Below, piece by piece: positions 44,012 to 53,249 of a DNA stretch of 64,000 nt. Source of the DNA: Paenibacillus dokdonensis (GTDB lineage: Bacteria; Bacillota; Bacilli; Paenibacillales; Paenibacillaceae); assembly GCF_004916975.1 (NCBI RefSeq), contig NZ_STGQ01000001.1, positions 892,993 to 956,992 on the forward strand. Direction: 5' to 3'. The translations under genes were made by a program, and so were the position numbers. Under the pieces are notes generated by a model that ran no database searches, was not told where the DNA came from, and saw nothing but the letters and a program-made list of their open reading frames with translations. The first letter of the stretch is position 1. Every line of letters begins with the position of its first letter.

Positions 44012-44935
44012 ATGAAACTCAAAAAACCATTACTTATGATTTGTACGTTGGCACTGGTGGTTATGCTGGCAGCCTGTGGTAGCAAGAATACCCAAGAGGA
44101 CAGCAGCGCTTCGGGAACGGCGAATAACGATAAATCTTCTGAGCTTAGCGGATCTGTATTGGCAGTAGGTTCGACGGCACTTCAACCACTGGTTGAACAA
44201 ACGGCACAAAAATTCATGGCTGAATCCCAGTATTCCAAAATTCAAGTGCAAGTGCAAGGCGGCGGCAGCGGTACTGGCTTGACTCAAGTATCCGGCGGCC
44301 AAGCTGATATCGGTAACTCCGACGTATTTGCAGAAGAGAAGCTGAAGGATGAAGCGAAAGAGCTGGTTGATCATCAAGTAGCTGTCGTGGCTATGGCTGC
44401 GGTGACCAATCCGGATGCAGGCGTGGATAACCTGACGAAACAACAGCTGGTAGATATTTTCACAGGTAAAGTGACGAACTGGAAAGAAGTTGGCGGTAAA
44501 GACGAAGCGATCGTGATCGTAAACCGTCCATCAAGCTCCGGTACCCGCAAAACTTTTGAAAAATATGCACTGGGTGCATCGACAGAAGATCTGAAGGGTT
44601 CAATTCAAGAAGAATCCTCCGGTACGGTTAAGAAAATCGTGTCTGAAAGTCCTGGCTCAATCGGATACCTGGCACTGTCCTACCTTGATGATAAAGTTAA
44701 AGTCGTAAAATACGATGGTGTGGAAGCTACTGTCGAAAATGTAACATCCGGCAAATATCCGGTATGGGCTTACGAGCACATGTATACAAAAGGCGAGCCT
44801 AAGCCAGCTGTAAAAGCATTCCTTGACTACATCGCTTCGGATGCTGTTCAAAATGGTGACGTGGTTGAGCTTGGATACATCCCGGTTTCCAAAATGGAAG
44901 TAAAACGTGATGTAGACGGCAACGTTTCGAAATAA
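44012..44935 (+). CDS. pstS: Phosphate ABC transporter, phosphate-binding lipoprotein PstS
   Basis: The 307-residue protein has a lipoprotein signal (lipobox MLAAC), then GSVLAVGSTALQPLVEQTA, QGGGSGTGLTQVSGGQADIGNSDV and VNRPSSSGTRKTFEKY. These are the phosphate-contacting loops of PstS. AGGGGGAAAC precedes the ATG. It starts the pst operon, with a weak hairpin before pstC that may set higher expression of the binding protein. The operon order is S-C-A-B, and phoU is absent from the cluster. Confidence 0.96.
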   Translation: MKLKKPLLMICTLALVVMLAACGSKNTQEDSSASGTANNDKSSELSGSVLAVGSTALQPLVEQTAQKFMAESQYSKIQVQVQGGGSGTGLTQVSGGQADIGNSDVFAEEKLKDEAKELVDHQVAVVAMAAVTNPDAGVDNLTKQQLVDIFTGKVTNWKEVGGKDEAIVIVNRPSSSGTRKTFEKYALGASTEDLKGSIQEESSGTVKKIVSESPGSIGYLALSYLDDKVKVVKYDGVEATVENVTSGKYPVWAYEHMYTKGEPKPAVKAFLDYIASDAVQNGDVVELGYIPVSKMEVKRDVDGNVSK

Positions 44936-44965
44936 GCCTTAAGTGAACTTCTAAATAAGCATGAA

Positions 44966-44996
44966 AGAGGCGGAGTAGTATTCTGCCTCTATTTTC
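44966..44996 (+). terminator. Weak hairpin between pstS and pstC
   Basis: AGAGGC (44966-44971) pairs with GCCTCT (44985-44990), followed by ATTTTC. This is a likely partial terminator that raises pstS relative to the permease genes. Confidence 0.55.
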
Positions 44997-45017
44997 ACTT
45001 TAGAAAGAAGGACAACG

Positions 45018-45953
45018 ATGAAAGTTATAGATGAAGGGCCTGTTCAGGTTCAACCAGCACGTTCTGCCCGCTGGAAAAAACATCATGCTGAAGATCTTGC
45101 GGGCCGGAGCTATACGTTTATTTGTGTGGCTTTGCTCATTGTCATCATCATATCTATTATATATTTTGTCGCGTCCAAGGGACTGGCGACATTCTTTCGT
45201 GATGGCGTTAGTCTTGGCGATTTTCTATTTGGTACCACATGGGACCCGGAGGGCAATCAGGGAGAGCCGCAATACGGCGTACTGCCATTTATCTTTGGTT
45301 CCTTTGCCACATCGCTGCTGGCTGCTCTGATCGCAAGTCCGCTCAGCATCTGTGCTTCACTTTTTATGACCGAGATTGTTCCCGGCTGGGGGAAAAAGCT
45401 TCTGCAGCCTGTCATTGAGCTGCTTGCAGGTATCCCGTCGGTTGTATACGGCTTTATCGGACTGACAGTCGTTGTGCCCTTCATGCGCAATGTTTTCCCG
45501 GGACAAGGGATCGGGATTGCAGCGGGAGCGCTTGTGCTCTCTGTCATGATCCTGCCAACGATTACGAGCGTGGCTTCGGATGCTTTGTCATCGCTGCCGC
45601 GTGGCCTGAAGGAATCTTCGTTTGCACTCGGTGCTACACGCTGGCAAACGATCTCCAGAGTTATTTTGCCAACCGTACTGCCTTCTATTCTTACCGGTGT
45701 TGTTCTAGGGATGGCGCGGGCGTTTGGTGAAGCGCTGGCCGTACAGATGGTTATCGGGAATGCGCCGCATATTCCTCGGTCTCTGTTCGAATCTGCTTCG
45801 ACGCTGACCAGTGTCATCACACTGGATATGGGTAACACGGTTTCGGGCTCCGTGCACAGCAATGCGCTGTGGAGTATGGCGCTCGCATTGATGTTTATGA
45901 CCTTTATCTTTGTACTCATCGTTAGGCTCTTGGAAAGGAGACATCGGATTTGA
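45018..45953 (+). CDS. pstC: Phosphate ABC transporter permease PstC
   Basis: The 311-residue membrane protein has a basic cytoplasmic N-terminus and six membrane segments, with the PstC pattern GVLPFIFGSFATSLLAALIA, ELLAGIPSVVYGFIGL and ESSFALGATRWQTISRVILP. It overlaps the pstA start (ATTTGA). It forms the phosphate channel with PstA. Confidence 0.95.
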   Translation: MKVIDEGPVQVQPARSARWKKHHAEDLAGRSYTFICVALLIVIIISIIYFVASKGLATFFRDGVSLGDFLFGTTWDPEGNQGEPQYGVLPFIFGSFATSLLAALIASPLSICASLFMTEIVPGWGKKLLQPVIELLAGIPSVVYGFIGLTVVVPFMRNVFPGQGIGIAAGALVLSVMILPTITSVASDALSSLPRGLKESSFALGATRWQTISRVILPTVLPSILTGVVLGMARAFGEALAVQMVIGNAPHIPRSLFESASTLTSVITLDMGNTVSGSVHSNALWSMALALMFMTFIFVLIVRLLERRHRI

Positions 45954-46846
45954 AAGCGAAACTGACCGACAAAATTGCAACCTTCCTCATCGTGGTGCTT
46001 TCTTTACTCATCGTAGCCGTGCTTGTGGGACTCATCGGATTTATCCTGGTGCGGGGTTTGAGCCATATTAACTGGTCCTTCCTGACATCAGTGCCTCAAA
46101 CGATTCGCGCGGGAGGCGGCATCGGGCCGCAATTGTTCAACTCCTTGTTTTTGCTGGTTCTGACATTAATCATTACGATTCCACTGGGACTTGGCGCCGG
46201 CATTTATATGGCTGAGTATGCGAAACCCGGCAAAATTACCGGCACCATCCGTCTCGTCGTTGAAGTGCTGTCTTCATTTCCGTCGATCGTCGTTGGCCTT
46301 TTCGGCCTGCTGCTAATCGTGAATACATTCGGCTTTGGCTTCTCGCTCTTTTCCGGTGCATTGGTCCTGACGATATTTAACCTTCCTTTGATGGTACGTA
46401 TTACGGAGCAGGCATTCCGCAGCGTGCCGAAGGAGCAAAAAGAAGCGGGGCTTGCGCTCGGACTTACCAAGTGGAAGATTATTTCCTCAGTCCTGTTCCC
46501 TGTTGCGCTGCCAAGCATTGTGACAGGCACGGTCCTGGCGGCAGGCAGAGTATTCGGTGAGGCGGCTGCACTGCTCTTTACAGCAGGGATGTCCACACCG
46601 CGTCTTGATTTTACAAACTGGAATCCGCTTAGCCCGACTTCACCAATCAATCCATTCCGTCCAGCGGAAACGCTCGCGGTGCATATCTGGAAAATCAACA
46701 GTGAAGGTCTGGCCCCGGATGCCGCGCAAATCGCAGCTGGAGCTTCGGCTGTACTCGTAATTCTGGTGCTGCTGTTCAACCTGTTCGCCAGATGGCTCGG
46801 CGGCGTGCTGTACAGAGCCATGACAGCTTCCAAACGTATGGGATAG
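45950..46846 (+). CDS. pstA: Phosphate ABC transporter permease PstA
   Basis: A TTG start at 45950 is supported by AAAGGAG and by the four-base overlap with the pstC stop. The 298-residue protein has GGGIGPQLFNSLFLLVLTLIITIPLGLGAGIYMAEYA and the EAA loop KEAGLALGLTKWKIISSVLFPVALP. It is typical of PstA in length and sequence. Confidence 0.95.
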   Translation: MKAKLTDKIATFLIVVLSLLIVAVLVGLIGFILVRGLSHINWSFLTSVPQTIRAGGGIGPQLFNSLFLLVLTLIITIPLGLGAGIYMAEYAKPGKITGTIRLVVEVLSSFPSIVVGLFGLLLIVNTFGFGFSLFSGALVLTIFNLPLMVRITEQAFRSVPKEQKEAGLALGLTKWKIISSVLFPVALPSIVTGTVLAAGRVFGEAAALLFTAGMSTPRLDFTNWNPLSPTSPINPFRPAETLAVHIWKINSEGLAPDAAQIAAGASAVLVILVLLFNLFARWLGGVLYRAMTASKRMG

Positions 46847-46858
46847 GGGGATATCAAC

Positions 46859-47617
46859 ATGCAAACAACATCGTTTCGTACAGAGCATCTCAGTGTATTT
46901 TACGGACAATATGAAGCGGTTAAAAATATCAGCCTGAACTTTCCGGAGCAGAGCGTAACGGCCCTGATCGGTCCATCCGGATGCGGTAAATCAACATTTC
47001 TGCGCTCGCTCAACCGGATGAATGATGAGATCTCGCAAGCCAAAATTAAGGGGCGTATCTGGATAGAAGGGGAAGATATCAATGATCCATCCACTGATGT
47101 CATCCAGCTCCGCCAAAAAATCGGAATGGTATGGCAGAAGCCGAATCCGTTCTATAAATCCATTTACGAAAATATCGCCTTTGGACCTAAGTATCACGGG
47201 GTCAAGCAAAAAAAGCAGCTTGATGAAATCGTCGAGTCCAGCCTGCGCAAAGCGGCTCTGTGGGATGAGGTCAAGGACCGTCTGAAGCAGTCCGCGCTGT
47301 CTCTTTCCGGCGGTCAGCAGCAGCGCCTTTGCATCGCGCGTGCACTGTCGGTAAAGCCGCGCATTCTGCTTCTGGATGAGCCTGCTTCGGCGCTGGATCC
47401 GGTATCGAGCTCCAAGGTCGAGGAACTGATTGTCGAGCTGAAGAAGGAACTGAGCATTGTTATCGTAACGCATAATATGCAGCAGGCGGCACGTATCTCG
47501 GATTACACCGCTTATTTCTACCTCGGCACTCTGATGGAGCATAATGAAACGGAGATCATCTTCACCAATCCCGAGAATGCGATGACCCAGGAGTATATTT
47601 CTGGACGGTTTGGCTAA
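46859..47617 (+). CDS. pstB: Phosphate ABC transporter ATP-binding protein PstB
   Basis: The 252-residue ATPase has Walker [10 protein letters not shown], the PstB-specific [11 protein letters not shown]-loop [23 protein letters not shown], signature [15 protein letters not shown] and Walker [13 protein letters not shown]. The ATG follows pstA by 12 bp. A strong terminator follows. Confidence 0.97.
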   Translation: MQTTSFRTEHLSVFYGQYEAVKNISLNFPEQSVTALIGPSGCGKSTFLRSLNRMNDEISQAKIKGRIWIEGEDINDPSTDVIQLRQKIGMVWQKPNPFYKSIYENIAFGPKYHGVKQKKQLDEIVESSLRKAALWDEVKDRLKQSALSLSGGQQQRLCIARALSVKPRILLLDEPASALDPVSSSKVEELIVELKKELSIVIVTHNMQQAARISDYTAYFYLGTLMEHNETEIIFTNPENAMTQEYISGRFG

Positions 47618-47669
47618 ATCCATATGGATAAACAGCTGCCGGATGATCAGGTCATGCTGCATGAAAGAA

Positions 47670-47717
47670 AAAGGGTATCCTCAAAGGTTCATTCAACCTT
47701 TAGTGATACCCTTTTTT
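47670..47717. terminator. Terminator after pstB
   Basis: AAAGGGTATC (47670-47679) pairs with GATACCCTTT (47705-47714). An inner AAAGGTT/AACCTTT stem extends it, and a T run follows. It lies between convergent genes and may serve both. Confidence 0.9.
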
Positions 47718-47735
47718 GTAACGTCTTATGAGCAG

Positions 47736-48158
47736 TTATCTGACAATCAAAACCGGACAATGGGCATGCTGCACGACACTGTGACTGACACTGCCGATCA
47801 ATAGCTCGGACATGAGTCCGATGCCGCGGCTGCCCATTATAATGAGATCCACATGCTGTTCCTCTGCAGTCTTGCAGATGGCAGAGGAGGGATCTCCCGT
47901 CTTGCTGAAGGTCTGAAAGGAGATGCCAAGCTTGGAGAGAGCTTCCGTAGCTGGAACCAGGATTTTCTCACCCTCTTCCCGAATGCGTTCCTCCAGATCT
48001 ATGCCAACTGGGGGCTCGTTAATCGAAATGGAGGGATTTACATGTAGTACCGCAAGCTCCGGTTCATTTTTCAAGCTTTGAATCAGGGCTACGGCTGCAT
48101 CTAGAGCACGCTGGGCGTGCGTGGAACCATCGACAGGAACAAGAATTCGATTATACAT
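47736..48158 (-). CDS. Universal stress protein (UspA family)
   Basis: AAGGAGGT on the minus strand supports the ATG at 48158, giving 140 residues (MYNRILVPVDGSTHAQRAL). The C-terminal nucleotide-binding motif is complete (IIMGSRGIGLMSELLIGSVSHSVVQHAHCPVLIV), of the ATP-binding G-2x-G-9x-G(S/T) type. It lies 13 bp after the MFS exporter gene, so the two are probably cotranscribed. Confidence 0.94.
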   Translation of the reverse strand: MYNRILVPVDGSTHAQRALDAAVALIQSLKNEPELAVLHVNPSISINEPPVGIDLEERIREEGEKILVPATEALSKLGISFQTFSKTGDPSSAICKTAEEQHVDLIIMGSRGIGLMSELLIGSVSHSVVQHAHCPVLIVR

Positions 48159-48171
48159 TTTGTTTACCTCC

Positions 48172-49389
48172 TTAGTGGCCTTCCGCTGTGTCAATATGAG
48201 TAAGATGGCGGCGGCGGACAAGCAATGTAACTACACCTAAAAATACCATCAATGCGCCAAAATAAAACGGTGTTTCTGCATGGTACCATTCTGACAGCTT
48301 ACCTGCGAGCCAAGGAGAGACCGCGCCGCCAAGGAAACGGACGAAGCTGTATGCTGCCGAAGCCACAGAGCGTTCAACGGGAGCCGCCTGCATCACTGCT
48401 ATGGTGATCAGCGTGTTATTGGTACCAAGAAAGATACCTGCCACGATGACGCTAATAATAACGGTTTTTGGTGAATGGTTGTAGGTTCCGATCCCCATGA
48501 TGATCAGTACAATGGTAAACAAGGTGAGTACGGTACAAATCGATTTAACTACACTGAAGCGCTTCTGAAGTCTTGGTGCAACGAAAACGGATGTGAAGGC
48601 AAGCAGAATGCCCCAGCCGAAGAAGACATAACCCAGTCCATGTTCATCCAGATCCATTACATACGGTGAATAAGCCATCAATGTAAAGAAGCCGAAGTTA
48701 TAAAGAAATGCAGTAATGCCAAGCGTCAGCAGTGCCGGATACGATAAAGCCTTGAACGGATCAGCAAGCGTACTGGCTTTTTTAGGCTTAGGAACAGAAG
48801 GAAGCATGAAGAAGACAAAGATGAAGCCAATCGCCATCAATACGGCGACACCGAAGAAAGGGCCACGCCAGCTGATGGAACCAAGCTCACCGCCAAGTAA
48901 AGGTCCAACGGAAATGCCAAGGCCCAGTGCGGCTTCATACAAAATAATAGCCTTGGCTGTGCCGGAAGTGGATAAGCCTACAATTGCGGACAAGGCAGTT
49001 GCGATAAAGAGAGCATTACCCAAGCCCCAGCCACCGCGGAAGCCCACAATTTGGCCAATAGAGCCGGACATGCCTCCAAGTGCAGCGAAGATAATAATCA
49101 GAAGGATACCGGCAAGCAGTGTTTTCTTAATGCCAATCCGGCTGGAAATGACACCGGTAATGAGCATCGCGATACCCGTAACCAGATTATAGCTGGTGAA
49201 CAACAGCGATACCTGGCTTTTAGTGGCGTTCAGCTGTTCAGCGATGGCCGGAAGGATCGGGTCAACGAGGCCAAGACCCATAAAGGAAATAACGCAGGCA
49301 AAGGCAATAGCCCATACGGCTTTAGGCTGAGACAATAGCCCTGAATTCCTTTGTTCAAGTTCTAGGGGTTGGGAGTCTGGGGATTTCAT
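48172..49389 (-). CDS. MFS efflux transporter
   Basis: GGAGG lies 11 bp before an ATG at 49389, giving 405 residues; an ATG at 49407 overlaps this site. Twelve membrane segments and MFS motifs are visible (ITGVISSRIGIKKTLLAGI, the motif A loop; FGWGILLAFTSVFVAPRLQKRF). It is of the Bcr/YceJ-like drug-exporter type. It sits downstream of a MerR gene in the same direction and is probably controlled by it. The substrate is unknown. Confidence 0.9.
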   Translation of the reverse strand: MKSPDSQPLELEQRNSGLLSQPKAVWAIAFACVISFMGLGLVDPILPAIAEQLNATKSQVSLLFTSYNLVTGIAMLITGVISSRIGIKKTLLAGILLIIIFAALGGMSGSIGQIVGFRGGWGLGNALFIATALSAIVGLSTSGTAKAIILYEAALGLGISVGPLLGGELGSISWRGPFFGVAVLMAIGFIFVFFMLPSVPKPKKASTLADPFKALSYPALLTLGITAFLYNFGFFTLMAYSPYVMDLDEHGLGYVFFGWGILLAFTSVFVAPRLQKRFSVVKSICTVLTLFTIVLIIMGIGTYNHSPKTVIISVIVAGIFLGTNNTLITIAVMQAAPVERSVASAAYSFVRFLGGAVSPWLAGKLSEWYHAETPFYFGALMVFLGVVTLLVRRRHLTHIDTAEGH

Positions 49390-49529
49390 ATAATTAATTA
49401 CCTCCATTTGTGTAAGTTATTTTTATTTTTTCAAGATTGCCCATCAAAAATACGCCCGTCCTAATTCATTCGTGGCGGTGGAAGACATCGTTACGGTTGT
49501 GAGTTCGTATTTCAATCGGTTGAGGCAGC

Positions 49530-49955
49530 TTATTCTACAAACTTTTGAATGAAATCTTTCAGTCGGACTCTGGTATTTTCAAGCTCGCTATGCATGTTTT
49601 TCATTCTTTCGATCTTGCTATAAATCATTTCAATTTGCTCATCCAACATCTGCTCCATGTGCGTGAGCTTGCTTTTCTGCTCTTCACGGCTTTTCACGTC
49701 GTGATAAGCTTGGTGATTCATCTTGTACGCATCAGAAACGGACAGATACTGTACAAGCTCCTGCAAGCTGAAGCCGAGGATTTCCTTGGCGGTGACGATT
49801 TTTTTTAGATAATCGATATGCTCCCGGGTATAAATCCGGATGCCGCCTTCGCTCCGATCAGGGGCAGGAAAGACGCCGAGTTCTTCATAATACCGTATCG
49901 TTCTCTTGGTCAAGCCGCATTCCCGGGCTACGTCATCGATTTTGTATTCATCCAT
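49530..49955 (-). CDS. MerR-family regulator of the adjacent MFS gene
   Basis: The 141-residue protein has the MerR winged HTH (YKIDDVARECGLTKRTIRYYEELGVF, GGIRIYTREHIDYLKKI) and a long coiled-coil dimerisation helix (KSREEQKSKLTHMEQMLDEQIEMIYSKIER). There is no sizeable C-terminal effector domain. It probably activates itself and the MFS gene 140 bp downstream. A promoter with MerR-like repeats lies at 50049-50084. Confidence 0.92.
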   Translation of the reverse strand: MDEYKIDDVARECGLTKRTIRYYEELGVFPAPDRSEGGIRIYTREHIDYLKKIVTAKEILGFSLQELVQYLSVSDAYKMNHQAYHDVKSREEQKSKLTHMEQMLDEQIEMIYSKIERMKNMHSELENTRVRLKDFIQKFVE

Positions 49956-50048
49956 GTCCTTCCTCCCTTGCTTATATTTTTCAAATTATAAAATGAAATA
50001 TTTCTGCAAAAGAACGTCGATCGGACGTCATTTCTTATGACATACACT

Positions 50049-50084
50049 ATTCTATTCCTGATTAACGTTAACGTCAACGTTAAC
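50049..50084 (-). promoter_or_regulatory. MerR-type promoter on the minus strand with TTAACG repeats
   Basis: On the minus strand, TTGACG (50077-50072) and TAGAAT (50054-50049) are 17 bp apart. They overlap the near-palindrome GTTAACGTCAACGTTAAC (50067-50084), part of four tandem TTAACG-like hexamers. It points toward merR, with an 87-nt leader. Confidence 0.55.
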
Positions 50085-50094
50085 TTCGGATAAA

Positions 50095-50274
50095 TTATTC
50101 ACTTTTCATAAGTACAGCAGCAGCTATTCCCGCTGTTGCCCCGGCTGCTCCGCCAATACTCACTGAACAAATCAGTGAAAAGGGCTCTAAGCCCAATAGA
50201 AATGCGATCCCGCTTGCCATCGTTGTTCCTGCCAGCATTCCAAGCGCAAGTCCAATGTCTTTTCCCATTCTCAT
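50095..50274 (-). CDS. 59-residue glycine-zipper membrane protein
   Basis: The minus-strand frame starts MRMGKDIGLALGMLAGTTM and ends in GGAAGATAGIAAAVLMKSE. Two hydrophobic segments with regular small residues (GxxxG/AxxxG) make it a typical glycine-zipper mini membrane protein. GGAGG lies 13 bp before the ATG, slightly far. The 3' end abuts the TTAACG-repeat promoter of merR. I do not know a named family. Confidence 0.6.
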   Translation of the reverse strand: MRMGKDIGLALGMLAGTTMASGIAFLLGLEPFSLICSVSIGGAAGATAGIAAAVLMKSE

Positions 50275-50340
50275 ACCGGCACATCTGCCTCCATTGTGAT
50301 TGGTTATTGATACAGGCTGATGCTTACTATGCCCAAAATA

Positions 50341-50385
50341 AAACAGCTCTATAAGCCGGATCAGTACCGGATCATAGAGCTGTTT
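50341..50385 (-). terminator. Terminator of the HTH regulator gene
   Basis: AAACAGCTCTAT (50341-50352) pairs with ATAGAGCTGTTT (50374-50385), with an inner CCGG/CCGG stem. The minus-strand tail is TTTTATTTTGG. Confidence 0.85.
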
Positions 50386-50421
50386 GCCATGTTATGGCTA
50401 ATGGAGCAGGATGCTGATGAA

Positions 50422-51009
50422 TCATGAATCATGAAGAATGCAATCCGCGAACAGGATGAATTTTGGGATACGGAAAAAAAGCTCTGCCCGGTCCTGAAAG
50501 CTTGGTGAAGGCAGGGTTCCCTGGTGCAGCCACTTTCGGAAAGTTCCGGGATGGATATGCATCCATTCACTCACATCGCTTACTGACAGATCATGCACCA
50601 TGCAAAGACCGGTCAGGATCTTGTTATCCACAGGCGAACGTGTCAAAGTTCTGCGCATAAACCGGGATGAAGACGGCTGGCAAATGATCGGACTGTTTGC
50701 TGTAACGGTGCGGTTAAAGAGAATATGATGCGGATAGCCGAGGAACTGGCAAACCTTATCGAGATTCTTTTTGCCGGGAACCCGTCCCTCATAGACCCAA
50801 GCGCTGACACTCCGTGATGAAACGCCGAGCTCCTCTGCCAGTTGAGAAAGCTTGATATCGTTTGCCATCAATACTGCTAATAGTACCCGGTTGCGGATCT
50901 GGCAGCGGGAAGGCTTGCGAAAGCGTTTGACACGTATACCTTTACCCAAATATTTGCGGTTGATCAGAGACCACGCCTGAATTGAATGCTGTTCTTGTTG
51001 TCTAGGCAT
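50422..51009 (-). CDS. Helix-turn-helix (XRE-like) regulator with two HTH segments
   Basis: The 195-residue protein has a clear HTH in the first half (KLSQLAEELGVSSRSVSAWVYEG) and a second, weaker one near the C-terminus (SVSDVSEWMHIHPGTFRKWLHQG). Each is followed by a short helical region. It is basic at the N-terminus. No enzymatic domain is present. No operon partner is obvious, and its targets are unknown. Confidence 0.75.
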   Translation of the reverse strand: MPRQQEQHSIQAWSLINRKYLGKGIRVKRFRKPSRCQIRNRVLLAVLMANDIKLSQLAEELGVSSRSVSAWVYEGRVPGKKNLDKVCQFLGYPHHILFNRTVTANSPIICQPSSSRFMRRTLTRSPVDNKILTGLCMVHDLSVSDVSEWMHIHPGTFRKWLHQGTLPSPSFQDRAELFFRIPKFILFADCILHDS

Positions 51010-51214
51010 ATTTCCTCCGAAGTTTTTCTTAAAATTCTACATTTTTATAGCTCTTATTTCAATAGTAACTATCGCCCATTTATCCACCTTTACTCCTAGC
51101 AAAATGCAGGTTACAACGCAGAAACCAGGCTGTTTGGCATAGGCCACCCCCTATCATTCTCCTTTATATCCTTAAATTACCGAATAGGTTACAAAAATGG
51201 TTACTGAATTGAAA

Positions 51215-51244
51215 TTGAAACGGCTCCCGGATTCAAGGTACAAT
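51215..51244 (+). promoter_or_regulatory. Candidate promoter of the polysaccharide deacetylase gene
   Basis: TTGAAA (51215-51220) and TACAAT (51239-51244) are 18 bp apart. This lies in a 438-bp gap (51010-51447) with no other gene that I can support; the rest is A+T-rich leader. Confidence 0.5.
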
Positions 51245-51447
51245 GCAATGGAACTATTATAAATTGATATAAAGCATAGAGTAGACCATCTCGTAGAAAA
51301 CAAAACGGATTATGATGATCATAGAACAAGCTTTATTTCATTTTATACTAGATTACTAGATTCTATTGAATAGATTTGATAGGGAAAAGAGGAGAAGGTT
51401 TTCTCTTCCGGCAAATCTATGCAAAATACGCAGAAAAAGGTTGGTAG

Positions 51448-52593
51448 ATGAGATTGAGAAAGATATTGCAATGCTCCAAATGGATTTTATCGTTTGTACT
51501 TATCTTCGGCTGCGTGCTTTCCACAGGGAAAAACAACGCAACTGCAGAAGGAAGCTCGGCGGATTCGGCTAAATATTCCGTATTTGCTGCCGTAAATGAC
51601 AACCTTGTCACTTATCCGATGTCACCGGTCATACATAAAGGCACTTTATATGTTCCTACCGTTCAAACAGCGGCAGCCATGAATGTGACCGTGCAGTATG
51701 CGAAAGGAAATGTCACACTGACGCATAGCGGAGGGCAGTCTGTAACACTGGCGGCTGATGGCAAGAATACATTTGTGAAAAACGGCAGAACGTTCATCTC
51801 GTTCCGTGTTATTAGTGAGAAATTCGGATTCCAGCTATCCTATCTTCCCAAACAAAATGTATATCGTGCCTTGAACGGCGGAGCGTCGTTGTCAGATGCA
51901 CAGTTTGCTGATAAATACAGCAGCTACATCCAGGAGCATAAGGCTCAAACGCCGACGCCATCCAAGCCGAATGCCGGCTCCAAAACGATATATATTACTT
52001 TTGACGATGGCCCGTCCCCATATACACCGCAGCTTCTGAATGTTCTGGATCAGTATAAGGTGAAGGCAACGTTCTTCATGCTTGGCAATCAGATCGCAAG
52101 TCATCCTGCTTCGGTAGCACGTATCGTTCAAGATGGGCATGGTGCAGGTCTGCATGGTATGACACATCAGAAGAACAAGTTCTATGCATCGCCATATTCG
52201 GCGCTGAATGAGATGAATATGGATAACAACAAGCTGCATGATGCAGCCAAGGTATATACGAAGCTGATACGCGTGCCTTACGGCAGCAAGCCTTATTTTA
52301 CAAAAGCTTACCGTGATCAGACCGCTGCTTACGGATACCATCTGTGGGACTGGAACATTGACTCTAATGACTGGAGATATCAGAACAGCCCGCAAACGAT
52401 TTATAATAATGTAATGAGAGATATTAAAAATATGGAGAAAAAAGGAGTCACACCGATTGTCCTTTTCCATGACCAAAAAGCAACGGTTACCATTCTTCCC
52501 AAGCTGATCAAAGCAATTCAGGCGGAAGGCTATACGTTCAAGCCGATTACGAATGAAATGACACCGAAGAATTTTTGGGAAGACGAGCGTTAA
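51448..52593 (+). CDS. Secreted polysaccharide deacetylase with copper-amine-oxidase-like N-terminal domain
   Basis: The 381-residue protein has a signal peptide and a copper amine oxidase N-terminal-like domain (about 48-145; KGTLYVPTVQTAAAMNVTV, FISFRVISEKFGFQL). A CE4/NodB deacetylase domain follows. All five CE4 motifs are present: TFDDGPS, HGMTHQ, RVPYGS, DWNIDSNDW and LFHDQ. It removes acetyl groups from peptidoglycan or a related wall polysaccharide outside the cell, using a divalent metal. A terminator follows. Confidence 0.93.
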   Translation: MRLRKILQCSKWILSFVLIFGCVLSTGKNNATAEGSSADSAKYSVFAAVNDNLVTYPMSPVIHKGTLYVPTVQTAAAMNVTVQYAKGNVTLTHSGGQSVTLAADGKNTFVKNGRTFISFRVISEKFGFQLSYLPKQNVYRALNGGASLSDAQFADKYSSYIQEHKAQTPTPSKPNAGSKTIYITFDDGPSPYTPQLLNVLDQYKVKATFFMLGNQIASHPASVARIVQDGHGAGLHGMTHQKNKFYASPYSALNEMNMDNNKLHDAAKVYTKLIRVPYGSKPYFTKAYRDQTAAYGYHLWDWNIDSNDWRYQNSPQTIYNNVMRDIKNMEKKGVTPIVLFHDQKATVTILPKLIKAIQAEGYTFKPITNEMTPKNFWEDER

Positions 52594-52606
52594 AAGAGAT
52601 GTTTTC

Positions 52607-52632
52607 AAGGCTCCGGATTCCGGGGCTTTTTT
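52607..52632 (+). terminator. Terminator of the deacetylase gene
   Basis: AAGGCTCCGG pairs with CCGGGGCTTTT around ATT (one bulge, one G-T pair), with a T run. Confidence 0.8.
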
Positions 52633-52744
52633 ACATAGCTGCTTCAACTCTATGAAATGGGCTTCAAACGGGTGACGTCCGGCTTCGCCGTCTTGTTTAT
52701 CCTTTCATACTATGAAATCAGAAGGTATGAAGGGGGAGTAGATA

Positions 52745-53164
52745 ATGAATTCACCTGTAGCAAGCAGTATAAGTGCCCTCACCGGAGGTTTTATCACAAT
52801 AGCGTTTGGAAAATGGGATCAACTGTTGTGGGTTTTTCTATTCACTATCGTTATCGATTATTCAACAGGTGTACTCGCCTCGATCAAGGAAGGAACCGGA
52901 CTGAAAAGTGAAATTGGATTTTGGGGTCTGACACGCAAGGCGCTCATGCTTGTGGTTATTGTGCTGGCCCACCAAATGGATCTGCTGTTTAGCGGCGGTA
53001 CAGATGTGATTAAATCGAGTGCCATATACTTTTACATGTCCAACGAGCTGATTTCAATCACTGAAAACTACGGACGGCTGGGTCTGCCCATGCCCGCGAA
53101 ATTGCGCCGGATGATCGCTGTCTTGCAAAATAAAGATAAATCGGACGATAAGCCGGAGAGCTAG
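52745..53164 (+). CDS. Phage holin family protein (holin 4 / TcdE-like)
   Basis: The 139-residue protein has several hydrophobic segments and the holin 4 pattern (VFLFTIVIDYSTGVLASIKEG, GFWGLTRKALMLVVIVLAHQMD, SAIYFYMSNELISITENYGRLG). AAGGGGGAG precedes the ATG. No lysin or other phage gene is nearby, so it is a chromosomal holin-like protein, not part of a prophage here. Confidence 0.9.
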   Translation: MNSPVASSISALTGGFITIAFGKWDQLLWVFLFTIVIDYSTGVLASIKEGTGLKSEIGFWGLTRKALMLVVIVLAHQMDLLFSGGTDVIKSSAIYFYMSNELISITENYGRLGLPMPAKLRRMIAVLQNKDKSDDKPES

Positions 53165-53249
53165 ATTAATATACTTCTCTTTTCCTGCGCGGATGGATAT
53201 GGTATATTTTTTTTGTAACCTTACGAGTTGGACAAGGAGAATGTATGCC

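Noticed and set aside
52745..53164. Holin-like gene as evidence of a prophage
   Set aside because: No lysin, terminase, portal, tail or integrase genes are nearby, and the flanking genes are housekeeping.
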